Shown here piece after piece: positions 45,534 through 55,405 of a stretch of 64,000 bases of DNA. Each line of letters begins with the position of its first letter. Position 1 is the stretch's first letter. The notes below the pieces were generated by a model. The model made no database searches. It saw only the letters and a program-made list of their open reading frames with translations, and was not told the DNA's origin. The position numbers and the translations under genes were made by a program. Source of the DNA: Cellulomonas sp. JZ18 (lineage in GTDB: Bacteria; Actinomycetota; Actinomycetes; Actinomycetales; Cellulomonadaceae); NCBI RefSeq assembly GCF_009720485.1, contig NZ_CP045245.1, positions 2,480,001-2,544,000 of the forward strand, given 5' to 3'.

Positions 45534-47713
45534 ATGACGTCCGAGACCCCGGCACCGCACCACCACGCCGCACGCCGGCAGCGGCCCGTCCAGCACGGGC
45601 GAGCGGCACGGCGCCGCCGGGCGGGCGCCCGCGCGCTCGTCGGCGCCCTCGTGGCGGCGCTCGCCGTCCTGCTCGTCCCGGTCGCGGCCGCGCCCGCGAG
45701 CGCGGCGACGGTCGACCCGGGCCGCTGGTACGTGCTCGTCAACCGGCACAGCGGCAAGGCGCTCGACGTCGCGGGGGCCTCCACGGCCGACGGTGCCGCG
45801 CTCGTCCAGACCACCCGCGACGACCGCGCCTCCCAGCAGTGGCGGTTCGTCGACGCCGGGGGCGGCTGGTACTCCCTGCGGGCACGCCACTCCGGCAAGG
45901 CGCTCGAGGTCGCCGACGGGTCCCGCACCCGCGGGGCCGCCGTGACGCAGCGCACGGCCGGGACCGCGACGCACCAGCAGGTCCGGCTCCTCGACTCCCC
46001 CGAGGGCACGTGCGCCTGCAGCTGCGGCACAGCGCGATGGTCCTCGACGTGCGCGACGCCTCCCGCGCCGACGGCGCGCGCATCATCCAGTGGCGGGACC
46101 ACGGCGGGCCCAACGAGCAGTGGCGGCTCGTGCCGCTCGGCACGACGGCGGACTCGACGCCGCCGACGGCGCCGGGCGGGCTGCGCGTCTCGGGGCTCAC
46201 GTGCACGGCCGCGACGCTGACGTGGACGGCGTCGACCGACGACGTCGGGGTCACCGCGTACGACGTCTACCACGACGGCCAGCACATGCTCACGGTCCCG
46301 GCGTCCCCGACGTCGGCCCGGCTGACGCTCGTCCCGGGCGTCACGTGGGGCCTGTACGTCAACGCGCGCGACGCCGCGGGCAACGTCTCGCAGGCCAGCC
46401 CGACGCTGGAGCTCACCGTCCCGCCGTGCCAGACGGACACGACGGCGCCGACCACGCCCACCGGCGTCGCGGCGAGCGCGTCCGGCACCGCCGTGACGGT
46501 CAGCTGGCGCGCGTCCACCGACGACGTCGGCGTGACGGGGTACGAGGTGCTGCGCGACGGCACGGTCGTCGGCTCGGTCCCCGGGTCGGCCACGTCCTTC
46601 GTCGACTCCGGCCTCGCACCGCGCACGGCCTACTCCTACGCCGTCCGCGCGCGCGACCAGGCGGGCAACCGGTCGCCGGCGTCCGCGGCGGTCGCCGTGA
46701 CGACGGGCGCGGGGTGCAGCAGCGCGATCTGCTCCGTGCGCCAGGTCGCCACGGACCGCGACCTGCCGTGGGGGCTCGTGGAGCTGCCCGACGGCTCCGT
46801 CCTCTACGGGCGCCGGGACGCGGGCCAGGTCGTGCGCCTCGACCCGGCCACGGGTGCGACGCGTGTCGTCGGCACCCTGCCGGGACTCGTCGGCACGGAC
46901 GGCGAGGGCGGCCTGCTCGGCCTGGCGGTGGCCGCGGACTTCGCGACCGACCCCTGGCTGTACGTCATGCACACCACCGCGACGGACAACCGCGTGGTGC
47001 GCGTGCGGTACGTCGACGGTGCCCTGTCCGGCGCGCCGCAGGTGCTCGTCCAGGGGATCCCGCGCAACAAGTACCACAACGGCGGCCGGCTGCGGTTCGG
47101 CCCGGACGGCATGCTCTACGTCGCGACCGGCGACGGGCAGAACCCCGCCTGGGCGCAGGACACCGCGAACCTCGCCGGCAAGGTGCTGCGGGTGCGTCCC
47201 GACGGCGGCATCCCGGCGGACAACCCGTTCGGCAACGCCGTGTGGAGCTACGGCCACCGCAACCCGCAGGGGCTCGCGTTCGACGCGCGCGGGCGCCTGT
47301 GGCAGCAGGAGTTCGGCAACTCCGTGATGGACGAGACGAACCTGGTGGTGCGCGGCGGCAACTACGGCTGGCCGCAGTGCGAGGGCACGACCGGCCAGTG
47401 CTCGGGTCCGGGCCTGGTCGCCCCGCGGCTGACGCTGCCCGTCGCGGCGGCGTCGTGCAGCGGCATCGCGGTCGTGGGCGACGACCTGTGGATCGCGTGC
47501 CTGCGCGGCACCCGCCTGTACCGCGCCACGATCACCGCGGACGGCGCGCTGACCGACGTGCAGTCGCTGCTGCAGGGCACGTACGGGCGGCTGCGCACGG
47601 TCGAGCCGAGCGCCGACGGCGGCCTGTGGGTCACGACGAGCACGCGCGGCGACAAGGACTCGGTCGCGAACAACAGCGACGAGCGGGTCCTGAAGGTCAC
47701 GCTCGGGGGCTGA
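45534..47713 (+). pseudogene. Secreted ricin-B lectin / FnIII x2 / sorbosone-dehydrogenase-like PQQ enzyme, frameshifted near 45997-46006
   Basis: The ATG at 45534 opens a ~57-residue region ending in a signal segment (ALVGALVAALAVLLVPVAAAPASA). A ricin-B-like lectin domain follows (NRHSGKALDVAG, SQQWRFVDAG). The frame breaks after RLLDSPEG. The continuation in another frame (RLQLRHSAMVLDVRDAS) finishes the lectin, then come two fibronectin III domains (each with WTASTDDVGVT or WRASTDDVGVT) and a glucose/sorbosone-dehydrogenase-type beta propeller (DLPWGLVELPDGSV, DGEGGLLGLAV, YGHRNPQGLAFD). One extra base at CCCCC or GGG (45997-46006) gives ~726 residues. Likely a secreted carbohydrate-active oxidoreductase; the break is probably a sequence error. 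Confidence 0.82.
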
Positions 47714-48728
47714 CGGTCGTCGCGCGCCCGGCCGGGGGGTCGAGGTCCTGGTCGGGCGCCGGGGCGAGGACGTCCGCGGGCGGCGGTGCGGCGCCGGAGA
47801 CGACGTCCCGGTCCGCGCCGCGCCGCACGGTCGCGACCCCGGCCACGACGAGCGCCGCACCGAGGACCTGCACGCCGCGCGGCGCCTCGCCGAGCAGCAC
47901 CCACGCCAGCAGCACGGCGAACAGCACCTCGGACAGCGCGAGGAAGGACGCGACGCGCTCGCCGAGCAGGCGCACCGACACGGCGGACACCCCGTACGCG
48001 ACCGCCGTCGGCACCACGCCGACGACGGCGAGCGGCACCGCCCAGTGCACGCGCGCGCCGAGCACGTCCACCCGCACGTCGGGCGCCTCCAGCGGCAGGA
48101 CCCGCACGAGCGCGAGGAGCGCCACCGTGGCCGCGCCCACGACCATCGCCGCACCGGCCAGCGTCACGGCCGGCAGCGCGATCGGCCGCGCGGTGAGCGC
48201 GAAGTAGGCGGCGTTGCCCACGGCGGCGGCGAGCGCGAACACCAGGCCGAGCGGGTCCAGCCGCAGCGAGCCCGTCACGTCCAGCACGAGCACGAGGCCG
48301 CCCATGGCGAGCGCGGCCCCGGCGAGCGTCGTGCGGGACGGCGCCTGCCGCGTGCGCAGCCAGGACCAGAGCACGAGCAGCAGCGGGCCCGTGTACTCGA
48401 CGAGGAGGGCGACGGCGACGGGCAGCCGGTCGACGGCCAGGAAGTAGGACGTCGAGGCGCCCGCGACGCCGAGGAGCCCGAGCCCGACGACCGTGGCGGC
48501 GTCGGCGCGCAGCACCGACCACCGCCCGCGCAGGGCCAGCACCGCCGGGCCGGCGAGGAGCACCGCCCCGAGCGTGAGCCGCACGAGGATCGCCGCGCCC
48601 GGCGACCAGCCGGCGGCGAGCAGCGGCTTGACGACCGGACCGCTCGTCGCGAACGCCAGCGCGGCCGCGAGACCGGCGACGACCCCCGCGCTGCGCGCAC
48701 CCGTCCCCTGCACGTGCACCCCCGACAC
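47697..48728 (-). CDS. EamA/DMT-family transporter
   Basis: This ~343-residue protein has ten helices in two EamA repeats, such as GLAAALAFATSGPVVKPLLAAGWSP (repeat 1) and LGLVFALAAAVGNAAYFALTARP (repeat 2), and LLGEAPRGVQVLGAALVVAGV near the end. The C-terminal ~40 residues are a Pro-rich soluble tail. Such carriers export small metabolites; the cargo is unknown. GTGs at 48728, 48719 and 48713 are all possible starts, and no ribosome binding site is decisive. The 3' end overlaps the convergent dehydrogenase gene by 17 bp. Divergent from the CGNR regulator. Confidence 0.88.
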   Translation of the reverse strand: MSGVHVQGTGARSAGVVAGLAAALAFATSGPVVKPLLAAGWSPGAAILVRLTLGAVLLAGPAVLALRGRWSVLRADAATVVGLGLLGVAGASTSYFLAVDRLPVAVALLVEYTGPLLLVLWSWLRTRQAPSRTTLAGAALAMGGLVLVLDVTGSLRLDPLGLVFALAAAVGNAAYFALTARPIALPAVTLAGAAMVVGAATVALLALVRVLPLEAPDVRVDVLGARVHWAVPLAVVGVVPTAVAYGVSAVSVRLLGERVASFLALSEVLFAVLLAWVLLGEAPRGVQVLGAALVVAGVATVRRGADRDVVSGAAPPPADVLAPAPDQDLDPPAGRATTVSPRA

Positions 48729-48895
48729 CCCGGCCCGCCGTGCGGGCGACGGACGCCGCCCGCGGCGCGGACGGCCGGCGTCGCGGCCGGTGACCGCGAC
48801 GACGAGGAGCCGGTGCACGCGCCGGCGTCGCCGGTGTCAGGTGCGAAGCGCTCCTATGCTCATGACGCTACGGTGCCGTCGCGACAGGGGTCAAC

Positions 48896-49468
48896 ATGCT
48901 TTTCGCCCATGACACGGAGGCGAACCTGCGCGCCGCCGCCGACCTCGTGAACACGGAGCGCCGACGCGACGGGACGGACGCGCTCGCGTCGGTCGCCGAC
49001 CTCGCGGCGTTCCGCGCCCGGTGGGGCTACACCGGCCGGCACGACGGGGACGCGGCCGAGCTCGCGGCCGTCCGCGACGCCCGCACCCGGGTCGCCGCCC
49101 TCTGGGCGCTCGACCGCGACGCGGCGGCGGGTGCGGTCAACGCCATGCTGCAGGACGCCGAGGCGGTCCCCTCGCTCGTGCGGCACGACGCGATGGACTG
49201 GCACCTGCACGCCACCGCGCCGGACGCCCCTCCCGCCGCGGTCGTGCTCGCCGAGTCGGCGCTCGCAGCCGCGGACCTCGTGCGCGCGGACGAGTGGGAC
49301 CGCCTGGGCACGTGCGCGGCCGACGACTGCGACGCCGTGCTCGTCGACCTCTCGCGCAACCGCTCGCGCCGGTTCTGCGACGTCAACGGCTGCGCCAACC
49401 GGGTGCACGTGGCCGCCTACCGGGCCCGGCGCGGCGCCGCACCGACGCGGGACCGCGGGGACGGTTGA
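48896..49468 (+). CDS. CGNR zinc-finger regulator (ABATE domain)
   Basis: This 190-residue protein has an N-terminal ABATE-type domain (NTERRRDGTDALASVADLAAF) and a C-terminal CGNR zinc finger with cysteine pairs in LGTCAADDCDAVLVDLS and RFCDVNGCANRVHVAAYRARR. Such proteins are predicted stress-responsive regulators. It is divergent from the EamA exporter gene, which is a frequent arrangement for a regulator and its target. Regulation of that exporter is inferred, not seen. Confidence 0.92.
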   Translation: MLFAHDTEANLRAAADLVNTERRRDGTDALASVADLAAFRARWGYTGRHDGDAAELAAVRDARTRVAALWALDRDAAAGAVNAMLQDAEAVPSLVRHDAMDWHLHATAPDAPPAAVVLAESALAAADLVRADEWDRLGTCAADDCDAVLVDLSRNRSRRFCDVNGCANRVHVAAYRARRGAAPTRDRGDG

Positions 49469-49528
49469 ACCTTCACCTATCCTGACCGTCCGCGCGGCGC
49501 CCGTGCCGCGCTCGACGACGGGACGGAC

Positions 49529-50170
49529 ATGAGCACGAGGCCCCGCACGAGGGACGAGCGCGCCGCGACGGTGGCGCGCCTGCGCAAGGAGCAGGCACGC
49601 GCCGAACGGCGCCGGATGCTGGTCGTGGCCGGCGTGGCGGGCACGCTGGTGCTCGGCCTCGTCGCCACGGCGACGGTCGTGCTCGTCGGGGAGGCGCGCC
49701 GCAGGTCCGCCCTCGAGGCGCAGGCGGCCGCCGACATCGAGGGCGTGGAGTCGTTCGACGGCCTCGTGTTCGACCACGTCGAGGGCAGCGTCGACTACGC
49801 CCAGAACCCGCCCGCGGGCGGGGCGCACAACGCGGTCTGGCAGAACTGCGGCGTCTACGACGCGCCCGTCGTCGACGAGCACGCGGTGCACTCCCTCGAG
49901 CACGGCGCGGTGTGGCTGACCTACGACCCCGACCTGCCCGCGGACCAGGTGGCCCTGCTCGAGCAGCACGCGGCGGACGAGTCCTACGTGCTCGTGAGCC
50001 CGTACGAGGGCCTGCCCTCCCCCGTCGTCGCCACGGCGTGGGGTCACCAGCTGCAGCTGCCGTCCGCGGACGACGAGCGGATCGACGTCTTCGTGCGCAA
50101 GTACCTGCTCAACCCCGAGCTCCCCGAGGCCGGTGCGCTCTGCAGCAACGGCATCGGGCAGCCCGCGTGA
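49529..50170 (+). CDS. DUF3105 membrane-anchored protein
   Basis: This 213-residue protein has a charged N-terminus (~28 residues), one transmembrane helix (MLVVAGVAGTLVLGLVATATVVLV) and an extracellular DUF3105 domain: NPPAGGAHNAVWQNCGVYD, HAVHSLEHGAVWLTYDPDLP and SPYEGLPSPVVATAWGHQL. The many His residues suggest metal binding. It overlaps the DUF305 gene (GTGA), a common pairing in actinobacteria. The function is unknown, perhaps copper handling. Confidence 0.92.
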   Translation: MSTRPRTRDERAATVARLRKEQARAERRRMLVVAGVAGTLVLGLVATATVVLVGEARRRSALEAQAAADIEGVESFDGLVFDHVEGSVDYAQNPPAGGAHNAVWQNCGVYDAPVVDEHAVHSLEHGAVWLTYDPDLPADQVALLEQHAADESYVLVSPYEGLPSPVVATAWGHQLQLPSADDERIDVFVRKYLLNPELPEAGALCSNGIGQPA

Positions 50171-50877
50171 CGGTGCGCGCGCCCGCCGCGCCGTCCTCCG
50201 CGGACGGCTCGGCGCTCGCCCGCGCCTGGCGGGCGCTCGACGGCTCCGCGCGGGCGGTCGTGGCGCTCGCCGTCGCGCTGGCCCTCGTCGCCGGGACGGC
50301 TCTCGGCGCGGCGCTCGTCGCACGGCCGGACCGGGCCGTCCCGACCGACACGTCGGTCGACGCCGGCTTCGCCCGGGACATGCAGGCGCACCACGCGCAG
50401 GCCGTGCAGATGTCCGTCCTGCTGCGCGACCGCGCGCAGGACCCGGCGCTGCGCGCGATCGCGCTCGACGTGCTCACCGCGCAGCAGCAGCAGATCGGTC
50501 AGTTCGTGGCGTGGCTGCGCCTGTGGGACCTGCCGGTCGCGGGGTCGCGTCCCGCGATGGCGTGGATGACGGACGAGCACGCGCACGCGGCGTCGACCCC
50601 GGGCGCATCCGGGCTCGCCGCGATGCCCGGGTGGGTGACGCCCGAGCGCATGGCGCTGCTGGAGGCCGCGGACGGCGTCGAGGCCGAGCGCGTCTACCTC
50701 GCGCTGATGATCGACCACCACGTCGGCGGCGTCGCGATGGCCCAGCAGGCCGCGCAGCGCGCCGGGCACCCCGAGGTGCGCCGGCTCGCGGGCGCGGTCA
50801 TCACGGCGCAGTCCCGCGAGGTCGACGTCCTGCGCGACCTCCTCGACGCGCGGGGCGGGCGCCCACCCGGTCTGTAA
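50167..50877 (+). CDS. DUF305 family protein (CopM-like)
   Basis: This 236-residue protein has an N-terminal signal anchor (AVVALAVALALVAGTALGAALVA) followed by a four-helix DUF305 fold with two copies of the metal-site pattern: FARDMQAHHAQAVQMS and LALMIDHHVGGVAMAQQA, plus a Met/His stretch MAWMTDEHAHA. Cyanobacterial relatives bind copper outside the membrane. It starts at a GTG overlapping the DUF3105 stop. The pair may protect against copper or other metals. Confidence 0.9.
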   Translation: MTVRAPAAPSSADGSALARAWRALDGSARAVVALAVALALVAGTALGAALVARPDRAVPTDTSVDAGFARDMQAHHAQAVQMSVLLRDRAQDPALRAIALDVLTAQQQQIGQFVAWLRLWDLPVAGSRPAMAWMTDEHAHAASTPGASGLAAMPGWVTPERMALLEAADGVEAERVYLALMIDHHVGGVAMAQQAAQRAGHPEVRRLAGAVITAQSREVDVLRDLLDARGGRPPGL

Positions 50878-50919
50878 GGGGTGCAGGGCCCACGCCGGGA
50901 TCTGGGAGGATGTGTGCTC

Positions 50920-53580
50920 ATGACCGACCTGACCTCACGTCCCGACGCCCCGACGAGCGCCCCCGCCCGCCAGGTACCGGACAAGGTCACGGTCGACGGC
51001 CTCGAGGAGCGCTGGGACGGCGCCTGGACCGCCGCCGGCGCGTACGCCTTCGACCGCTCGAAGGAGCGCGCGCAGGTCTACTCCATCGACACCCCGCCCC
51101 CCACGGTGTCCGGCTCGCTGCACGTCGGCCACGTCTTCTCGTTCACGCACACCGACGTCGTGGCGCGCTACCGCCGCATGCGCGGGTTCGAGGTCTTCTA
51201 CCCCATGGGCTGGGACGACAACGGCCTGCCGACCGAGCGGCGCGTGCAGAACTACTACGGCGTGCGCTGCGACCCGTCGCTCCCCTACGACCCCGACTTC
51301 ACGCCGCCGCACGAGGGCACCGACGGCAAGGCCGTGAAGCCGGCCGACCAGGTGCCGGTCTCGCGCCGCAACTTCATCGAGCTGTGCGAGCGCCTCACGG
51401 CGGACGACGAGCAGCAGTTCGAGGCGCTGTGGCGCCGGCTCGGCCTGTCGGTCGACTGGTCGCTGACCTACCAGACGATCGGCCGCAAGGCCCGAGCCGT
51501 GTCCCAGCGCGCGTTCCTGCGCAACCTCGAGCGCGGGGAGGCCTACCAGGCCGAGGCGCCGGGCCTGTGGGACGTGACGTTCCAGACGGCGGTCGCGCAG
51601 GCCGAGCTCGAGGCGCGCGACTACCCGGGTGCGTTCCACAAGGTCGCGTTCCACCGCCCGGGCGGTGAGCAGGTCGTCATCGAGACGACCCGCCCCGAGC
51701 TGCTGCCCGCGTGCGTCGCGCTCATCGCGCACCCGGACGACGAGCGGTACCAGCACCTGTTCGGCACGACCGTGACGAGCCCGCTCTTCGGCGTCGAGCT
51801 GCCCGTGCTCGCGCACCCGGCCGCCGAGCCGGACAAGGGCGCCGGCATCGCAATGTGCTGCACCTTCGGCGACCTGACCGACGTGCAGTGGTGGCGCGAG
51901 CTGCGCCTGCCGACGCGCTCGGTCGTCGGCCGCGACGGGCGCCTGCTGCGCGAGACCCCGGAGTGGATCGCCTCGCAGGACGGCCGCGCGCTCTACGGCG
52001 AGATCGCCGGGAAGACGACGTTCTCCGCGCGCGAGGCGCTGGTGTCCGCGCTGCGCGAGTCGGGCGACCTGCTGGGCGACCCGGTCCCCACGCAGCGCAA
52101 GGCGAACTTCTACGAGAAGGGCGACAAGCCCCTCGAGATCGTCACGAGCCGCCAGTGGTACATCCGCAACGGCGGTCGCGACGAGGACCTGCGCGAGGCG
52201 CTGCTCGCCCGCGGGACCGAGCTCGGCTTCCACCCCGACTTCATGCGCGTCCGGTACGAGAACTGGGTCGGCGGGCTCAACGGCGACTGGCTCGTCTCGC
52301 GCCAGCGCTTCTTCGGCGTGCCGTTCCCGGTCTGGTACCCGCTCGACGAGAACGGCGAGCCGCAGTACGACCGCCCGATCACGCCCGAGGAGGAGGCGCT
52401 CCCGGTCGACCCGACGAGCGACGTCCCCCCGGGCTACACCGCGCAGCAGCGCGGCGTCCCGGGCGGCTTCGTCGCCGACCCCGACGTCATGGACACGTGG
52501 GCGACCAGCTCGCTGACACCGCAGATCGTGTGCGGCTGGCTCGACGACCCCGACCTGTTCGCGCGCACCTTCCCCATGGACCTGCGCCCGCAGGGGCAGG
52601 ACATCATCCGCACCTGGCTGTTCTCGACCGTGGTCCGCGCGCACCTCGAGAACGGCTCGCTGCCGTGGACGGACGCCGCGATCAGCGGGTGGATCCTCGA
52701 CCCCGACCGCAAGAAGATGAGCAAGTCCAAGGGCAACGTCGTGACGCCGCTCGGCCTGCTCGAGGAGCACGGCTCCGACGCGGTGCGGTACTGGGCGGCC
52801 TCGGCCCGCCTCGGCACGGACGCGGCGTTCGAGGTCGGCCAGATGAAGATCGGCCGCCGCCTGGCGATCAAGGTGCTCAACGCCAGCAAGTTCGTGCTGT
52901 CGTTCGGCGACCCGTCGGAGCCCGTCCTCACCGACCCCGCCCTCGTCACCGAGACACTCGACCGCGCGATGCTCGCGGGCCTCGCGCAGGTCGTCGAGAC
53001 GGCGACGGCCGCGCTGGAGTCCTACGACCACACGCGCGCGCTGGAGACGACGGAGACGTTCTTCTGGACGTTCTGCGACGACTACCTGGAGCTCGTCAAG
53101 GACCGCGCGTACGGCGCGGGCGCCGCGGCCGGGGACGTGCCGGCGCAGACCGCGTCGGCGCGCGCGGCCCTCGGCATCGCGCTCGACACGCTGCTGCGCC
53201 TGTTCGCACCCGTGCTGCCGTTCGCGACCGAGGAGGTCTGGTCCTGGTGGCGCGAGGGCTCGGTGCACCGCGCCCCCTGGCCGACGGCCGAGCCGCTGCA
53301 CGCCGCGGCGGGCGACGCCGACCCCGGTGTCGTCGCCGCCGCCGGAGCCGCGCTCGCGGCCCTGCGCAAGGTGAAGTCCGAGGCGAAGGTCTCGATGCGC
53401 ACGCCGATCGAGCACGCCGTCCTCGCCGTGCCGGCCGCGCTGCGCCCGGCCGTCGAGGTGTCGCTCGACGACGTCCGGGCCGCGGGCCGCGCGACCGGGA
53501 CGCTGGAGCTCGTCGAGTCCGCCGACGAGTCCGTCGTCGCCCGCGACGCCCGCCTCGGCGAGGCCGTCGCCCGCTCCTGA
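50920..53580 (+). CDS. valS: Valyl-tRNA synthetase
   Basis: This 886-residue class I synthetase charges tRNA-Val. HIGH is HVGH in PPPTVSGSLHVGHVF (~48-62), and KMSKS is in DRKKMSKSKGN (~605). The editing domain lies between them, and the C-terminal anticodon domain ends at residue 886. The ATG at 50920 follows GGGAGGA at nine bases. A GTG at 50881 lies upstream of the Shine-Dalgarno and is not used. No T-box was found. A terminator hairpin follows 10 bases after the stop. Confidence 0.97.
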   Translation: MTDLTSRPDAPTSAPARQVPDKVTVDGLEERWDGAWTAAGAYAFDRSKERAQVYSIDTPPPTVSGSLHVGHVFSFTHTDVVARYRRMRGFEVFYPMGWDDNGLPTERRVQNYYGVRCDPSLPYDPDFTPPHEGTDGKAVKPADQVPVSRRNFIELCERLTADDEQQFEALWRRLGLSVDWSLTYQTIGRKARAVSQRAFLRNLERGEAYQAEAPGLWDVTFQTAVAQAELEARDYPGAFHKVAFHRPGGEQVVIETTRPELLPACVALIAHPDDERYQHLFGTTVTSPLFGVELPVLAHPAAEPDKGAGIAMCCTFGDLTDVQWWRELRLPTRSVVGRDGRLLRETPEWIASQDGRALYGEIAGKTTFSAREALVSALRESGDLLGDPVPTQRKANFYEKGDKPLEIVTSRQWYIRNGGRDEDLREALLARGTELGFHPDFMRVRYENWVGGLNGDWLVSRQRFFGVPFPVWYPLDENGEPQYDRPITPEEEALPVDPTSDVPPGYTAQQRGVPGGFVADPDVMDTWATSSLTPQIVCGWLDDPDLFARTFPMDLRPQGQDIIRTWLFSTVVRAHLENGSLPWTDAAISGWILDPDRKKMSKSKGNVVTPLGLLEEHGSDAVRYWAASARLGTDAAFEVGQMKIGRRLAIKVLNASKFVLSFGDPSEPVLTDPALVTETLDRAMLAGLAQVVETATAALESYDHTRALETTETFFWTFCDDYLELVKDRAYGAGAAAGDVPAQTASARAALGIALDTLLRLFAPVLPFATEEVWSWWREGSVHRAPWPTAEPLHAAAGDADPGVVAAAGAALAALRKVKSEAKVSMRTPIEHAVLAVPAALRPAVEVSLDDVRAAGRATGTLELVESADESVVARDARLGEAVARS

Positions 53581-53589
53581 GCCCGACGT

Positions 53590-53617
53590 CCGGGACGGTC
53601 CGCGAGGGCCGTCCCGG
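53590..53617 (+). terminator. Hairpin terminator after valS
   Basis: CCGGGACGG / CCGTCCCGG, 9 bp perfect stem with a 10-base loop, starting 10 bases past the stop. Confidence 0.7.
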
Positions 53618-53688
53618 TGGCGTCGTGCACCCGTGGTGGGACGCTGGTCCTGCCCCCGACCGATTCCGCATAGCCATGCTGGGCGACG

Positions 53689-53694
53689 TATAGT
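53689..53694 (+). promoter_or_regulatory. -10 element of the amino-acid ABC importer operon
   Basis: TATAGT lies 30 bases before the ATG. This is close to consensus and stands out in this GC-rich DNA. The -35 region (TTCCGC at 53664, 19 bp away) is weak. Confidence 0.5.
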
Positions 53695-53723
53695 CATCCG
53701 CGCTCCAGCACGGAAGGAACCTC

Positions 53724-54584
53724 ATGCGTCACCTGCTCCCCACCACCGCCCTCGTCGCGGGCGCCGTCCTCGCGCTCGGCGCCTGCTCCGGCGGGTCGGG
53801 CTCCGACGAGCCGACCGGCGGGTCCACCGACGCCTCCGGCGTCGAGCTCGTCTCCCCCGGCGCGCTGACGGTCTGCACCAACCCGCCGTACGAGCCGTTC
53901 GAGTTCGAGCAGGACGGCGAGATCGTCGGCCTGGACATCGCGCTCACGGGCGAGATCGCGAAGGACCTCGGCGTCGAGGTGCGCCCGCTCAACACCGGCT
54001 TCGACGCCATCGAGTCGGGCGCCGCGCTCAACGCGAAGCAGTGCGACATGGTCGCCTCGGCCATCACGATCACCGAGGGCCGCAAGCAGAACATCGACTT
54101 CACCGACCCGTACTTCGACGCCGACCAGGGCGTGCTCGTCGCGTCGGGCACGACGGTCGAGGGCGAGGACGACCTCGAGGGCCTGACGATCGGCGTCCAG
54201 CAGGCCACGACGGGCGCCGAGTGGGTCACCGAGGCGGGGCTGACCGGCACCGAGTTCGAGGACCTGGGCCTGCAGGTCCAGGCGCTGCGCAACGGCCAGG
54301 TCGACGCGGCCGTCAACGACGTCACCGTGCTCGAGCCGTTCGAGAGCGACGAGCTCACGGTCGCGTTCGTCATCAAGACGGGCGAGCAGTACGGCTTCGG
54401 CGTCCGCAAGGGCAACACCGCGCTCCTCGAGGCCGCGAACGCGACGCTCGCCCGCATCACCGAGGACGGCACCTACGACGCGCTCGTCGCGCAGTACTTC
54501 GGCACGGGTGGCACCACCGAGTCCGCCGCGCCGTCGGAGTCGGAGCCGGCCGAGCCCACCGAGTCGGCCGAGCCCACCGACTGA
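53724..54584 (+). CDS. Polar amino-acid ABC transporter, substrate-binding lipoprotein
   Basis: This 286-residue family-3 solute-binding protein has a lipobox LGAC at ~21, then the fold with [30 protein letters not shown] and [15 protein letters not shown], ending in a Glu/Ser/Pro-rich tail. It binds a polar or acidic amino acid outside the membrane; specificity is not visible. The ATG at 53724 follows GGAAGGAACC. It is the first gene of a three-gene importer unit with tight overlaps. Confidence 0.93.
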   Translation: MRHLLPTTALVAGAVLALGACSGGSGSDEPTGGSTDASGVELVSPGALTVCTNPPYEPFEFEQDGEIVGLDIALTGEIAKDLGVEVRPLNTGFDAIESGAALNAKQCDMVASAITITEGRKQNIDFTDPYFDADQGVLVASGTTVEGEDDLEGLTIGVQQATTGAEWVTEAGLTGTEFEDLGLQVQALRNGQVDAAVNDVTVLEPFESDELTVAFVIKTGEQYGFGVRKGNTALLEAANATLARITEDGTYDALVAQYFGTGGTTESAAPSESEPAEPTESAEPTD

Positions 54585-55405
54585 TGTCCGTCGACCTGTC
54601 CGCACCCGCCGGCCGGGCTCGCATGAGCCCGCGCCGGCGGGCGCGCGTCTCCCGGGGCGTGCAGTACGTCGTGCTGCTGGCCGTGCTGGCCCTGCTCCTC
54701 GCGACGGCGGACTGGAGCGCGGTCGGCCAGACGATCTTCAACCCCGCCGCGGCGGGCGAGATCGTCGACCGGCTGCCCCGCGCCTTCTACAACACGGTCC
54801 GGTACACGCTCGCCGCGTTCGCCGTCGGCCTCAGCCTCGGCACGCTGCTCGCTCTCATGCGCCTGTCGTCGGTCGCCCCCTACCGCTGGATCGCCACGAC
54901 GTACGTCGAGTTCTTCCGGGGCATCCCGGCGCTGCTCGTCGTCATCGCCGTCGCGTACGCGGTCCCGATCGCGTTCGGCGTCTCGTTCACCTCGATCGTC
55001 GCGATCGCGGCGATCGCGCTCGGGTCGGTGTCGGCCGCGTACATCTCCGAGACCGTCCGCGCCGGCATCGAGGCCGTGCCGAAGGGCCAGGTCGAGGCCG
55101 CCCGCTCCCTCGGCATGTCGCACACGCGCACCATGGTGCAGGTCGTCCTGCCCCAGGCGTTCCGCACCGTCCTGCCGCCGCTGACGAACGAGGTCCTGCT
55201 GCTGACGAAGGACACGTCGCTGCTGTTCATCATCGGTCAGACGCCGGAGTTCTTCGAGCTGACCAAGGTCGGCCGCGACGCGCTGTCGACCGCGTCGGGC
55301 GGCCTGACGGGCCTGTTCGTCATCGGCGCCTGCTACCTCGTCATCACCATCCCGCTCGGCCTGGTCGCACGCCGGCTCGAGCGGCGCACGGGAGGCCGCG
55401 CATGA
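54584..55405 (+). CDS. Polar amino-acid ABC transporter, permease
   Basis: This 273-residue HisM/GlnP-family permease has about five helices and the binding-protein-dependent loop [29 protein letters not shown] (EAA motif). The ATG overlaps the previous stop by one base (TGATG), and the stop overlaps the ATPase ATG by four. The first ~22 residues are a basic cytosolic tail. A single permease suggests a homodimeric channel. Confidence 0.93.
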   Translation: MSVDLSAPAGRARMSPRRRARVSRGVQYVVLLAVLALLLATADWSAVGQTIFNPAAAGEIVDRLPRAFYNTVRYTLAAFAVGLSLGTLLALMRLSSVAPYRWIATTYVEFFRGIPALLVVIAVAYAVPIAFGVSFTSIVAIAAIALGSVSAAYISETVRAGIEAVPKGQVEAARSLGMSHTRTMVQVVLPQAFRTVLPPLTNEVLLLTKDTSLLFIIGQTPEFFELTKVGRDALSTASGGLTGLFVIGACYLVITIPLGLVARRLERRTGGRA

